Of a DNA stretch of 40,918 nucleotides, positions 23,701 to 32,392 are shown piece by piece (position 1 is the stretch's first letter; each line of letters begins with the position of its first letter). Under the pieces are notes generated by a model. That model was given only the letters and a program-made list of their open reading frames with translations. It was not told the origin of the DNA and did not search any database. This stretch comes from Levilactobacillus fujinensis. GTDB taxonomy: Bacteria > Bacillota > Bacilli > Lactobacillales > Lactobacillaceae. The stretch lies in NCBI RefSeq assembly GCF_003946335.1, contig NZ_RHNX01000028.1, forward strand, positions 1 to 40,918. The letters are read 5' to 3'. A program made the translations under genes and the position numbers.

Positions 23701-24452
23701 TGATGAGGCTCCCTTCGTGACGTCGACTCCGGAGATTTTACTTCCCGTAGTTCGGCGAGTTCTTGACGAATTTCACCTAAAATTTCTAACTGAAACCGTT
23801 CGATCTCCATGGTATGGGGCACCTGATTCTGCGCCAAGTGATCGACCTTAGCGTGTAGCAAACGCAGCTCGTGTTCGGCCTTCAGATTCACGTGATAGTC
23901 GTTTTCGGCCATCATTCGGTCGCGATCTGCGGAGCGGTTCTGACTCATCATGATGATAGGCGCCTGAATCGCTGCCACACAGCTCAATACTAAATTTAAC
24001 AGAATGAAGGGATAGTTGTCAAAGTTGATTCCAAATAAATGAAGACCATTGACAATCATCCAGCTAATCAAGACAAACATAAAAACTAAGATAAACCCCC
24101 ACGAGCCGCCAAAACGCGCAACATCATCCGACACCTTTTGACCAAACGTCAGGCTCTCCTTCAAACTGTCGTTGACGTCGATAATGTCGTAGTCGTCACT
24201 CTGTAAGGCCTTCGTCAGTTTATGATTGATTTTTTTCGTTTGTTTTAAATCGGCATTGATCATCGCATCAACGTGATCCAGCCGATATTTTAACAGGTGG
24301 TGCCCGCAAATATAATCGCTAGACTTACTCTGCGGATAATCACGCTTAATTCGGTTGCGCAAGCCCACGTCTAACTCGGCCAACTGGAGACTGGTCTCAA
24401 GTGAAATGGGCTGACCGTCCACCAAACAACCTAGCTGTTCCTCGTCTGCCAC
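23697..24452 (-). CDS. DUF1003 membrane protein
   Basis: 251 residues. An N-terminal soluble part with CLVDGQPIS and YICGHHLLKYR resembles the N-terminal region of DUF1003 proteins. Two TM helices follow (WGFILVFMFVLISWMIVNG; YPFILLNLVLSCVAAIQAPII), then the family hallmark MSQNRSADRDRMMAENDYHVNLKAE and a coiled coil. Role unknown. I favour GTG 24452 with GAGGAG eight bases upstream; a GTG at 24461 overlapping the previous stop (GTGA) is the alternative. Third gene of the GcvH-like operon. Confidence 0.88.
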   Translation of the reverse strand: MADEEQLGCLVDGQPISLETSLQLAELDVGLRNRIKRDYPQSKSSDYICGHHLLKYRLDHVDAMINADLKQTKKINHKLTKALQSDDYDIIDVNDSLKESLTFGQKVSDDVARFGGSWGFILVFMFVLISWMIVNGLHLFGINFDNYPFILLNLVLSCVAAIQAPIIMMSQNRSADRDRMMAENDYHVNLKAEHELRLLHAKVDHLAQNQVPHTMEIERFQLEILGEIRQELAELREVKSPESTSRREPHQ

Positions 24453-24457
24453 TGTGC

Positions 24458-25345
24458 TCACTCCTCATTCAAGGTTTGAATCATTGCCTGCCAATCAGCA
24501 GGAACGGTACTGGTGAAACTTCGCTGATCATGCGTAAAAGGGTCTTCAAAGGCTAACGTGTGGGCCTGTAACGCCTGTCGCGTCATTCCCCCCAGTTGCG
24601 GACCACCGTACAACGCATCCCCCACCAGCGGATGACCTAAATATGCAAAGTGGGCGCGAATCTGGTGTGTCCGCCCAGTATGTAACTGGACCTCAACTAA
24701 CGTGGCGTTTGACCAACGCTGCTGCACCCAGTACTCTGTCTTGGCCGATTTTCCTGCCGGGGAGACCATCTGGTTAAATCCAGCGGGATCACTCGCCAAT
24801 GGTTGGTCAATGATGCCATGGTCGGCCTTAAGTTGGCCGCTGACCACAGCTAAATAACGTTTCTGGACCTGGTGGGCAGCTTGCATTTGACTGGCCAGAC
24901 TGTTCGCCAACCGGTGACGGGCAATCCACACGACACCGTTAGTGAAGCGGTCGAGACGCGTGATAATATGGGGCACTAAGTTCTCAGCGTCTTCATCCAG
25001 CCAAGACCCTTTGACGCGATTCACAAGCGTATCCGTCCGATTCGCGGGACCAGGAACCACGTTGAGCCCCGCCGGCTTATCCACGATCAACCAGTCACGA
25101 TTTTCAAATAGCACGGTTAAGGGGCCATGGCTAACGGCGACAGCATCATCCGCAGCCTCTGCCGGTAATGTCACCACCACCTGGTCATTGACCTGCAAGG
25201 CGACTGCTGGGGTGACCACCGTCCCGTTGACCCGAATCGTACCATCGCGCTTCAAGTCACTAAAGACGCGATGGCTGACTCCCTGTGCGTTGAGAAACTT
25301 TTTAAGACTCGTTACCGGCTGCGTTACCTGCCAGGTCAATTCCAT
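24458..25345 (-). CDS. RluA-family pseudouridine synthase
   Basis: 295-residue RNA pseudouridine synthase (RluA/RluD type). N-terminal S4 RNA-binding domain (LKKFLNAQGVSHRVFSDLKRDGTIRVNG), then the catalytic domain with VDKPAGLNVVPG, the catalytic-Asp motif TRLDRFTNGVVW, and LHTGRTHQIRAHFAYLGHPLVGDALYGG. The histidine usual before RLDR is threonine here. ATG 25345 has AAGGAG nine bases upstream. It follows the GcvH-like gene by 24 nt. Target uridine unknown. Confidence 0.92.
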   Translation of the reverse strand: MELTWQVTQPVTSLKKFLNAQGVSHRVFSDLKRDGTIRVNGTVVTPAVALQVNDQVVVTLPAEAADDAVAVSHGPLTVLFENRDWLIVDKPAGLNVVPGPANRTDTLVNRVKGSWLDEDAENLVPHIITRLDRFTNGVVWIARHRLANSLASQMQAAHQVQKRYLAVVSGQLKADHGIIDQPLASDPAGFNQMVSPAGKSAKTEYWVQQRWSNATLVEVQLHTGRTHQIRAHFAYLGHPLVGDALYGGPQLGGMTRQALQAHTLAFEDPFTHDQRSFTSTVPADWQAMIQTLNEE

Positions 25346-25369
25346 ACCGACTTGCTCCTTTTCAACCAA

Positions 25370-25687
25370 TTAGTCATCGACCAAATCAATCATCCAGTCA
25401 AGATTGTCATTGCGATTATTCAGACGTTCCGGGTGGGCAACGAGGTCCGTATTCACAGCGGCAATCCGTCCTGCAAACGGAGAACGTAATGTGATTTCTT
25501 CTTTTTCACCGTGCACAATCACTAACGGTGTTCCCAATCTGACTTGACCACTGGTTTTTTGCCACGTAATTTTCGTCACCGGCCCCACTAGTTCACGCCC
25601 ATCGTCCGCAAAACCGATACGGACGACACCTTCTGCATTAGGTGTTAACCATAAGGCATCCGCACTCGCTTCAATTCGATCAATCAT
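25370..25687 (-). CDS. GcvH-like (lipoyl-domain) protein
   Basis: 105 residues, a single lipoyl/biotinyl-like domain resembling glycine cleavage H protein. The lysine of HGEKEEITLRSPFAG aligns by spacing (eight residues before the SP turn) with the lipoylated Lys of GcvH, and AAVNTDLVAHPERLNN follows the H-protein VN...P..LN pattern. No P, T or L protein genes are in the window. In other Firmicutes such proteins relay lipoate or work with macrodomain/sirtuin pairs, but those partners are not here. ATG 25687 has GGGGTG six bases upstream. First gene of an operon. Confidence 0.75.
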   Translation of the reverse strand: MIDRIEASADALWLTPNAEGVVRIGFADDGRELVGPVTKITWQKTSGQVRLGTPLVIVHGEKEEITLRSPFAGRIAAVNTDLVAHPERLNNRNDNLDWMIDLVDD

Positions 25688-25742
25688 GCTCGTCACCCCT
25701 ATCGTCTAATTTGTTTGCTGGTTCTTCTGGCGACCCACTCAC

Positions 25743-25762
25743 ACGTATGCTATAACATACGT
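25743..25762. promoter_or_regulatory. 20-bp palindrome upstream of the GcvH-like gene
   Basis: ACGTATG-CTATAA-CATACGT, perfect arms of seven. It lies 55 bp before the GTG/ATG region and contains a -10-like TTATAG on minus. Candidate operator. Confidence 0.45.
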
Positions 25763-25894
25763 TCTAAACCCGTCGCATCCCTTGCCGAAATTGTTCCGGC
25801 AACTTACAAACTACCAGCAACTGTCTCTAACCATCATTTTAACATAGGGCCTAAATTCACGGGAGTCATTTCACCCTTTCCGCTAGCAAATCAG

Positions 25895-25900
25895 TATAAT
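25895..25900 (+). promoter_or_regulatory. -10 element of small membrane gene 1
   Basis: TATAAT with no good -35; an identical arrangement (GTATAATC/T about 25-30 nt before the ATG) precedes the paralogue at 26476. Confidence 0.45.
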
Positions 25901-25926
25901 TAGTTGAATAAAGGGGGGAGATTCTT

Positions 25927-26151
25927 ATGATGACGGCAAACCTATTGACCGGGTCATTTATTCTAGTGTCGGGGATCGCACTACTCATTTTTCTGTTCGT
26001 TAAGTTAATTCCCAAAACGAAACATGATACAGACACAGCAACACTTTTAACCGTTTTTGTAGTTATTGCTGTATTCTTAGTCGGCATGGGCGGCTGGGTC
26101 AGCCTGATGGGACTGGGCCACTTCAGTAGCGCCATGGGGTGCTGGCTGTAA
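25927..26151 (+). CDS. Small two-TM membrane protein, paralogue 1
   Basis: 74 residues. Two hydrophobic helices flank a conserved cytoplasmic or external loop KLIPKTKHDTDTATLLTVF. GGGGGGAG precedes the ATG. It is about 70 percent identical to the gene at 26476 in the shared part but has an extra Gly/Ser C-terminal tail. No family recognised. The tandem arrangement points to local duplication. Confidence 0.75.
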   Translation: MMTANLLTGSFILVSGIALLIFLFVKLIPKTKHDTDTATLLTVFVVIAVFLVGMGGWVSLMGLGHFSSAMGCWL

Positions 26152-26180
26152 GTGCAACTTCAATTGAAACCAACCTGCAA

Positions 26181-26213
26181 CGAGTCTGGGACAGAACTCC
26201 CAGACTCGTTTTC
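26181..26213 (+). terminator. Terminator of small membrane gene 1
   Basis: CGAGTCTGGGA pairs with TCCCAGACTCG, then TTTTCTGTCT. Confidence 0.88.
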
Positions 26214-26219
26214 TGTCTC

Positions 26220-26330
26220 CCAGCCCATACCTACCATCCAGTACCGACACGGCCTAATTTTAGTCTCAACATCGTTTTCCCCCGTCCTAATAGGTACTTT
26301 GACACTTACAATCTTCAGGTAATTCGCCTT
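26220..26330 (+). repeat. Family A copy 6, decayed
   Basis: CAGCCCATACCTACC, GGCCTAATTTTAGTCTC, ACATCGTTTTCC and TACAATCTTCAG keep the family order with many substitutions. Confidence 0.55.
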
Positions 26331-26446
26331 GCCGATAATCAACTCGATCTGAATGCGTTGACATCCAACTTGGCCAATTCACCGTCATTATTTCAATTTT
26401 TCTCTTAATAAATCGTAATAAGTAAGTAAGTTCACTCAATTATCGG

Positions 26447-26452
26447 TATAAT
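26447..26452 (+). promoter_or_regulatory. -10 element of small membrane gene 2
   Basis: TATAAT 24 nt before the ATG; the -35 is not evident. Confidence 0.45.
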
Positions 26453-26475
26453 CAAGTCCGTAAGGGGAGATTATA

Positions 26476-26661
26476 ATGACACAAAATTTAACTACCGGGG
26501 TATTCATTTTATTATCAGGACTAGCACTACTCATTCTACTGTTTACTAAGCTGATTCCCAAGACCAAACACGATACGGACACCAAGGCACTCTTGACCGT
26601 TTTCGTGCTTGTTGGCGTGTTCTTAGTGGCTATGGGCAGCTGGGTCAGCTTGAAGGGCTAG
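26476..26661 (+). CDS. Small two-TM membrane protein, paralogue 2
   Basis: 61 residues, two TM helices around KLIPKTKHDTDTKALLTVF. AGGGGAG precedes the ATG. Paralogue of the upstream gene, with its own promoter element and the shared terminator at 26691. Function unknown. Confidence 0.75.
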   Translation: MTQNLTTGVFILLSGLALLILLFTKLIPKTKHDTDTKALLTVFVLVGVFLVAMGSWVSLKG

Positions 26662-26690
26662 TTGCTTGACTACATTAACTTATTTATCGA

Positions 26691-26728
26691 TAAAAGCTTC
26701 ACGGCTTAAACTTGCCGTGAAGCTTTTA
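26691..26728. terminator. Bidirectional terminator
   Basis: TAAAAGCTTCACGGC pairs perfectly with GCCGTGAAGCTTTTA. It lies between the small membrane gene and the convergent GH36 gene. Confidence 0.9.
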
Positions 26729-26741
26729 TGTTGCGCGTATA

Positions 26742-28943
26742 CTACTTCAATGTTACCTTAAAAATTCTAGCCATTTTAGCTTGTGGAAATGTAAATAAAC
26801 CGATGTTATTCGTCATTGTGGCCTGAATGGCATCTTTTGGCCCGGGATAGACCTGAGTCAGACTAGTCACCTCGCCATATGCTGACAAATCGACTTTAAT
26901 CTGATTGTTGGCTTTAAGGTTGTTCCAAACCCCCAAGTACAGCGTCTGGCCATCTCGAATCCCATAAACGATTTCATCGTCATAAACATGGGGGAAGCCC
27001 TTTGGCCAAACCGGAACGGCGTGTGGTATATGCTGCCGAATCTCTTGTTTATAGGTCGTAATCCCCTCGGCTACGTAGGCTAATCGTTCCGCCGAGAGCT
27101 TATTCAGATAGCCACTCTGGTGAATCCGACACAGCAACGCATTACACATGTTGTAAATGGTCTCTTCCTGATCACCCTTCGGCAAGGGATAGGACCAAAT
27201 TGCCGACTGTTCCGGAGTGATCGCCGTCGCTGCGACACCGGAAATTGCGGCGTTTAACGTGTAATCCGTTTGGTCACTAACGGACTGAATACTGTCTTTA
27301 CTTAACATACCATAGTCGTGACGCATTCCCCCACTGCTACAGTTTTCAATAACCAGGTCCGGATACTTTTGATAGAGACTATCCCGCCAAGCAAGAACTG
27401 CTCTGTTATGGTCTAATAAGGCTTTCCCGCGATTTTCAGCATGGTAATCCGTCCCCACACCGGTCGTCACGTTGTAGTCCATCTTGATGTAACCGACGTG
27501 ATACTCATTGACTAGGCGATCGACCACCTTAGTCACGTAATCCACAACTGCTGGATTTCTAAAGTCCAGCAAGTACCGGTCGATATCAACGATTCGTTTC
27601 CCGTTACGAAGGAAGAACCAGTCATCGGGTAATGTATTGGCAAAGTCACTGCGAATTCCCATGACTTCGGGTTCCAGCCATAGTCCGGGAACCATCCCCT
27701 TCGAGGCAATATAGGCCGTCACTTCTTCAATGCCATTCGGAAAACGTTTCTTGGATGGTTGCCATTCACCAACCGTATCCCACCAATAGCCGTCATCATA
27801 CCAGCCACAGTCGACCACGAAATACTCGCAACCAGCCTTAGCCGCCGCATCGATCAGTGGAAATTCCTTGGCGGATGTCGGATCACCCATCAAGCAATTC
27901 ATATAATCGTTGAAGATCACTGGTAATTTCTGATTGTCCGCGTTGACCCGTCGAATATTTCGCCGGTAAACTGTCATTTCATCAATTGCAGTTTCTAACG
28001 GTCCGTTCATCTGTACAAAGGCTGCCGTAACGGTCGTAAACTCATCATCTGGCTGTAACGTCGTCCAGAATTGATTGTCATATTCTTCGGGTCCAGAGAG
28101 TTCAAGATTTAAAATGGAGCCGTCATAGTGATTCTCAATCTCATAGTGCCAGGCACCATTATTTTCGATCTGCCAAAATGCAGATTGATTCGTCGCTCGG
28201 TTGTGGAGTCCCCCATTCGGAGAATACTCCGAGCAGGACCAAGACGAGTTGTTCGTGACCCCGATTCGCTTCGAACTTGAACCGGATAAGTACACGCCCA
28301 TGTGGGGTTCACCGCTGTCCTGAGTATCATCGTCACTGACATCCACTTCGTAGTCTTGACCAAAGTAGGGCATCCCCAAGTGCTGGATGGTATCCTTTTG
28401 CCACTGTAACTCGGTTGTCCATGAGTTATGAGCGATGTACATGTCATCGTGGGTGGCGTAGTTCCCGGGGTAATCGTCCTGCTGAAGTAAGCCCGAATAG
28501 TTGAATGAGGATAGGTATTCGACCGTAACCGGACCTGTTCCGTGATTCCTTACCTTTTTCCAGGAGCGAATGGCCGTTGTATTGTCGTATAGGCGAAAAT
28601 AACTGTACACGTCCAAATCACATGTTTCATCGATTTCATGAATCGTTAAGAGCTTGCCATTCTCCAAATCTTGCACAGTATGCTCAGCATACGTCAGCTC
28701 ATAGGACTCGGAGGTTGACGCATGCTTCGCCCCTTTGTGTTTAAAATCACCGCCAGCAACTTGCAGCTCAGTGAGGCTGAACGCATCCTCAACTGGCTTA
28801 AGTCGCTGCACCCAATCGCCCACATCTCGTAAACTTCCGACATACAGCAGTTTTGCCTGCCCGCCAGAGTCCACGATAAAGTTTAACTGTGCCCGTTGCG
28901 TTTGAACTGATACCACGTTTGCGGGATCAATTGTTCCTGCCAT
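26742..28943 (-). CDS. Alpha-galactosidase, GH36 (copy 1)
   Basis: 733-residue cytosolic GH36 enzyme that removes terminal alpha-1,6-galactose from melibiose, raffinose and related oligosaccharides. N-terminal beta-supersandwich, then a TIM barrel with YFVVDCGWYDDGYWWDTVGEW, GLWLEPEVMG, nucleophile Asp in VGYIKMDYN, ENCSSGGMRHDYGML and acid/base Asp in SVSDQTDYTL, then a C-terminal beta domain. No signal peptide. ATG 28943 has AAAGGAT upstream. It follows the transporter across a terminator and a repeat, so it may have its own promoter. Paralogue of the gene at 32393. Confidence 0.93.
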   Translation of the reverse strand: MAGTIDPANVVSVQTQRAQLNFIVDSGGQAKLLYVGSLRDVGDWVQRLKPVEDAFSLTELQVAGGDFKHKGAKHASTSESYELTYAEHTVQDLENGKLLTIHEIDETCDLDVYSYFRLYDNTTAIRSWKKVRNHGTGPVTVEYLSSFNYSGLLQQDDYPGNYATHDDMYIAHNSWTTELQWQKDTIQHLGMPYFGQDYEVDVSDDDTQDSGEPHMGVYLSGSSSKRIGVTNNSSWSCSEYSPNGGLHNRATNQSAFWQIENNGAWHYEIENHYDGSILNLELSGPEEYDNQFWTTLQPDDEFTTVTAAFVQMNGPLETAIDEMTVYRRNIRRVNADNQKLPVIFNDYMNCLMGDPTSAKEFPLIDAAAKAGCEYFVVDCGWYDDGYWWDTVGEWQPSKKRFPNGIEEVTAYIASKGMVPGLWLEPEVMGIRSDFANTLPDDWFFLRNGKRIVDIDRYLLDFRNPAVVDYVTKVVDRLVNEYHVGYIKMDYNVTTGVGTDYHAENRGKALLDHNRAVLAWRDSLYQKYPDLVIENCSSGGMRHDYGMLSKDSIQSVSDQTDYTLNAAISGVAATAITPEQSAIWSYPLPKGDQEETIYNMCNALLCRIHQSGYLNKLSAERLAYVAEGITTYKQEIRQHIPHAVPVWPKGFPHVYDDEIVYGIRDGQTLYLGVWNNLKANNQIKVDLSAYGEVTSLTQVYPGPKDAIQATMTNNIGLFTFPQAKMARIFKVTLK

Positions 28944-28976
28944 TAGTGATCACTTATCCTTTCTTTTCAAAACTAA

Positions 28977-29060
28977 CTGAGGTTGAAGGGTCCAAAACAC
29001 CTAGCATGACCGTTGGAACAGCAATACTGAGACTAGGCAACATTGTCCAATCATCGCCTT
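28977..29060 (-). repeat. Family A copy 7
   Basis: Plus strand reads CTGAGGTTGAAGG...GAGACTAGGCAACATTG..CCAATCATCGCCTT, the reverse of the family consensus. It fills the space between the GH36 start and the transporter terminator. Confidence 0.65.
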
Positions 29061-29067
29061 GACTCAC

Positions 29068-29107
29068 AAAACGGACGCCTTCGATTCTGCTCGATGGCGT
29101 CCGTTTT
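29068..29107 (-). terminator. Terminator of the GPH transporter gene
   Basis: AAAACGGACGCC pairs perfectly with GGCGTCCGTTTT; tail TTTTGTG on minus. Confidence 0.85.
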
Positions 29108-29151
29108 CATTGCCACAAGCAAGCTTGATGGTCAGATAAAATCATTTAAAT

Positions 29152-30513
29152 CTAATCACGCGTCTTAGCTAATTCCGACGTAATTTGATCTTCCATATTT
29201 TCGTACTTTTGGTACATCAATGCTGGAATAATTGCGGCGCCGTATAACAGCATCGTCATCCAGTTAAAGTCAATACTAATCCCGGTCAAGGCATGGGCCG
29301 ATTGTACTTGGTTAGCGACATAGCCAAAGGAAGATAAGAACGTCCCGTTTAACCAGCCGGCAAGTCCTTGACCCATCGACATACAGAACGCCGCCCCAAT
29401 CGTGGTCAGTAACCCGGCCGCGTTGATACCATTCTTCCATTCACCAAAGTCAACAGCGGAACCTAACATGGCAAATGGCATGGAAACGGCAATCCCAGAA
29501 CCAACTAAGGCGATCAACCAGCCGATGATGGCACCGGCAATGTTGAGACCGGACAGTGCAATAATCAACTGACCCAATACAGCAACAACGAAGCCTAATG
29601 CCCAGATATGACTCTTTGACATCCGCTTGTTCATCAGTGGGATTGCAATGACCCCAATGACTTGAATTAAACCAATCGAATTAAATAGCGTCACTAAATC
29701 TTTGTTCTTGAAATAATACGTGAAGTAGTAGACCATCCCTTGTTGCCGGTTTTGTTGGGCAACCCAGAATAAGAAGTTTCCGGCAACTAAGATGAGCCAT
29801 GGCCAGTTCTTGTTCATGGCGTGGACCCCTTGCTTCAACGTTACCCGTTCACTGTTTTTAGAAGAAACCCGTTCCTTAGTATGTGAGAATGAGAATAATG
29901 TCAATGTCACGTTAAGAATAGCAAAGATCACAATGAAGATGCGGAACCCCTTGACGTCATTGCCGCGGCCGAAGAAGGCAACCAATGGCAAGGTCAATGA
30001 GTTAACCACGAAAACCCCTAAGTTCGACCCAACCATCCGCCATGAATTGAGGACGACCCGTTCTTTAGGATCGGACGTGATCAATGGCAACATGGTTGTA
30101 ATTGGTGCATTAATTCCTAAATAAAGAATCCCGTAAATGATGTAGGTAATCCCACAATACCAAATCTTACCGGTGACGCTTAACTGTGGTGCCCAGAACA
30201 ACAGTACCCCCATGGCCGCATATGGAAATGCCAGCCACAAGAAGTATGGCCGCGCTTTCCCATATTTCGTATGGGTCATATCGATCAAGGTTCCCCAGAC
30301 TGGGGCCCCAACGGCATCAACCACCCGAGCAATCAGTAAGATCAGCCCGGCAGCTGCGGCGGGTAAGAGCACAACGTCGGTGAAGAAGTACATCAGATAA
30401 CTTCCGACAACGGTGGCCACCAATTGACCAGCAAAGTCTAATTGCGCATAACTCAGTTTCTCCAACCCAGGGACGATTTGGCGTTTGGGTTTGGCAGTAG
30501 CCTTTTCTTCCAT
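29152..30513 (-). CDS. GPH-family glycoside:cation symporter
   Basis: 453-residue twelve-TM sugar symporter of the glycoside-pentoside-hexuronide family (MelB-like). TM1-2 LSYAQLDFAGQLVATVVGSYLMYFFTDV and the loop DMTHTKYGKARPYFLW are typical. There is no C-terminal IIA domain as in LacS/RafP, so PTS regulation by HPr is unlikely. Substrate is presumably an alpha-galactoside, from the neighbours. ATG 30513 has AAAGGAGC upstream, 28 nt after the GH27 stop; co-transcribed with it. Confidence 0.92.
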   Translation of the reverse strand: MEEKATAKPKRQIVPGLEKLSYAQLDFAGQLVATVVGSYLMYFFTDVVLLPAAAAGLILLIARVVDAVGAPVWGTLIDMTHTKYGKARPYFLWLAFPYAAMGVLLFWAPQLSVTGKIWYCGITYIIYGILYLGINAPITTMLPLITSDPKERVVLNSWRMVGSNLGVFVVNSLTLPLVAFFGRGNDVKGFRIFIVIFAILNVTLTLFSFSHTKERVSSKNSERVTLKQGVHAMNKNWPWLILVAGNFLFWVAQQNRQQGMVYYFTYYFKNKDLVTLFNSIGLIQVIGVIAIPLMNKRMSKSHIWALGFVVAVLGQLIIALSGLNIAGAIIGWLIALVGSGIAVSMPFAMLGSAVDFGEWKNGINAAGLLTTIGAAFCMSMGQGLAGWLNGTFLSSFGYVANQVQSAHALTGISIDFNWMTMLLYGAAIIPALMYQKYENMEDQITSELAKTRD

Positions 30514-30541
30514 AATTTTCAGCTCCTTTAGCTATTAAGAC

Positions 30542-31816
30542 CTAAACTTTTAATAAGTAAACATCATGGGAATCAATTTCAACGGTCTGATTGGCCGCTA
30601 AAGTAACGTCTCTATTCTGCCAAATGTCGTGCCCCGCCAACGGAATTTCCAACTCAGAAAGTTCCTTGCCCGTTAACGTTAACGGTTGGTCGGAAATATT
30701 AAACACGGCGTAGTAAGTATGGTTTGGACTTTTGGCGTACCACGTGATCTTCTGTTCATCACGTGAGACCTGATACTTTTCGGTCACGTGATCGTCCATT
30801 TCGAGCAAGTCCTGATTCGTCAGCAAACGCGTTGTCCATTCGTCGAGGTCGGGCAACTCACCCCCCATGATCAGTGGCGACTGCATTAGACTCCATAAAC
30901 TCATCATGGTCTTCTGCTCAGAGCGCGTAAAGCGTGTTTGCCGGTTACCGCCGGGACCATCTACTGAACGAATCCCAATGTGCCCTAATGGCAACATGTC
31001 ACAATCTGGCCAGTTCCCTGGACGTGAAATCGGTGACCACTTTTCGGCGCAATCAAACATGTTCAGGAGCAATGACCATTCATCCCAGAAATCATCCGTG
31101 ATGCGCCACATATTGGCATTCCGCTGGAGAAACGCCCCATTCTCAACGGGCGCTGGTCCTGGTGACAAGGAGAGGACCATCTCACGGCCAGTTTGATCGA
31201 TGGCCTTTCTCAGTGCGACGACTTCCTTTTTGAGGGTACCGTTATAGATGACTGAATTTGCAATGTCGTCGCATTTGATGAAGTCCACTCCCCAGGAAGC
31301 ATACAGATCCATCAAGGAATTGTAGTAACCCTGACCTTCTGGCATATCGACATTGACGCCATACATATCGGCATTCCACGGACAAATATTGTTTTCCGCA
31401 ATGTCTCTGGCCGTCTTGGTCGTTCCCTTGATCGGCGTCGCATTGTGCACGGCCTGCCGGGGAATGCCCCGCATGATGTGAATTCCAAATTTCAATCCTA
31501 AGCCGTGAATGTAATCCCCTAATGGCTTGAACCCATTCCCATTAGCAGCCGATGGGAACCGTTTTGGGTCTGGAATCAACCGTGAATAGTCATCCATCAG
31601 TAGCGGCGTAAAATTATGGTACTGAGAAGAGTCCGCCGTTGGCTCATACCATTGAATATCGACGGTCACGTATTGCCAGCCGAATTGTTTTAAATGTTGG
31701 CTTAAGTAGTCGGCATTACGTTTGACCTCGTTCTCCCGAACCGAAGCACCGTAACTATCCCAACTATTCCACCCCTTAGGCGGGACCTGAGCAAATGTTC
31801 TAAATTTCTTAGTCAT
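30542..31816 (-). CDS. GH27 glycosidase, alpha-galactosidase-like
   Basis: 424-residue GH27 enzyme. N-terminal PPKGWNSWDSYGASVREN, YVTVDIQWYEPTA, nucleophile Asp in WGVDFIKCDDI, and acid/base Asp in MWRITDDFWDEW. A small beta-sandwich follows from about residue 340. No signal peptide, so intracellular. In GH27, alpha-galactosidase is most common, but this divergent form (IKCDD, DIQWY) could act on beta-L-arabinopyranosides. ATG 31816 has AAAGGAC upstream; the frame open to 31870 runs through a palindrome and lacks an SD. cre in its promoter. First of an operon with the symporter. Confidence 0.85.
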   Translation of the reverse strand: MTKKFRTFAQVPPKGWNSWDSYGASVRENEVKRNADYLSQHLKQFGWQYVTVDIQWYEPTADSSQYHNFTPLLMDDYSRLIPDPKRFPSAANGNGFKPLGDYIHGLGLKFGIHIMRGIPRQAVHNATPIKGTTKTARDIAENNICPWNADMYGVNVDMPEGQGYYNSLMDLYASWGVDFIKCDDIANSVIYNGTLKKEVVALRKAIDQTGREMVLSLSPGPAPVENGAFLQRNANMWRITDDFWDEWSLLLNMFDCAEKWSPISRPGNWPDCDMLPLGHIGIRSVDGPGGNRQTRFTRSEQKTMMSLWSLMQSPLIMGGELPDLDEWTTRLLTNQDLLEMDDHVTEKYQVSRDEQKITWYAKSPNHTYYAVFNISDQPLTLTGKELSELEIPLAGHDIWQNRDVTLAANQTVEIDSHDVYLLKV

Positions 31817-31841
31817 AATTGCTGTCCTTTCTGAGTTAGCC

Positions 31842-31868
31842 GTTTTTGACCACCGGTCGGTCAAAAAC
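31842..31868. promoter_or_regulatory. 27-bp palindrome in the GH27 leader
   Basis: GTTTTTGACC-ACCGGTC-GGTCAAAAAC, arms of ten perfect. It lies between the promoter at 31901 and the SD. Could be an operator or a 5' mRNA hairpin. Confidence 0.65.
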
Positions 31869-31900
31869 AATTTCGTTTGGATATCCTTATGTACATGATT

Positions 31901-31928
31901 ATCATAGCATCTAAGAAAACGCTTTCAA
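31901..31928 (-). promoter_or_regulatory. GH27 promoter with cre site
   Basis: TTGAAA (31928-31923), 16 nt, TATGAT (31906-31901). TGAAAGCGTTTTCT (31927-31914) matches the CcpA cre consensus at 13 of 14 positions and overlaps the -35, so glucose repression is expected. Confidence 0.72.
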
Positions 31929-32138
31929 CAAGTGAAACTGTAGATTTAGTGGTATAAAGTAACTGTGCCAGTGCGATTTGGTGTTTAAAACTCACATTAG
32001 CCGATTTTGTGGTCACTAACCGCACTTTTTTGCCGTAGAATTTTATAAATCACGCGCAACTCTCAAATTGATCACGCCCCTTCGACTAGCCTGTCGTGAG
32101 CTCTGAACGATACCGCCACGGGCAGCGCACGGCCAAGC

Positions 32139-32175
32139 AAAAAAACTGACCTGCCAATTTCTGGCAAATCAGTTT
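32139..32175 (-). terminator. Terminator downstream of GH36 copy 2
   Basis: AAACTGA..TGCCA pairs with TGGCA..TCAGTTT and is followed by T. It lies 220 nt beyond the GH36 stop, past repeat A8, and may end that transcript. Confidence 0.7.
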
Positions 32176-32204
32176 CTAGACGCATAATCCATGCTGTCTC
32201 GGGC

Positions 32205-32370
32205 TCAGAACATCCAAATAAGGCGATGATTGGCGACTCGGTACTTTCTGTGTTCGCCTCGTTCCAGCCTATATCTGTCGTCGGCAAGGTAATCATTAGC
32301 CGACGTGGCCCAATTTTAGGCGCCATATCGTTGTGCCAACCGTCATCATGTGTATTGGGAAACTTTCAAC
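32205..32370 (+). repeat. Family A copy 8
   Basis: AAGGCGATGATTGG, CCAGCCTATATCTG, CCCAATTTTAG, TCGTTGTGCCAACCG and AAACTTTCAACCTCAG. Two AAGGCGATGATTGG-like segments occur, so it may be a composite of two copies. It ends near the GH36 stop. Confidence 0.65.
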
Positions 32371-32392
32371 CTCAGATTCCCAATCCTTGATT

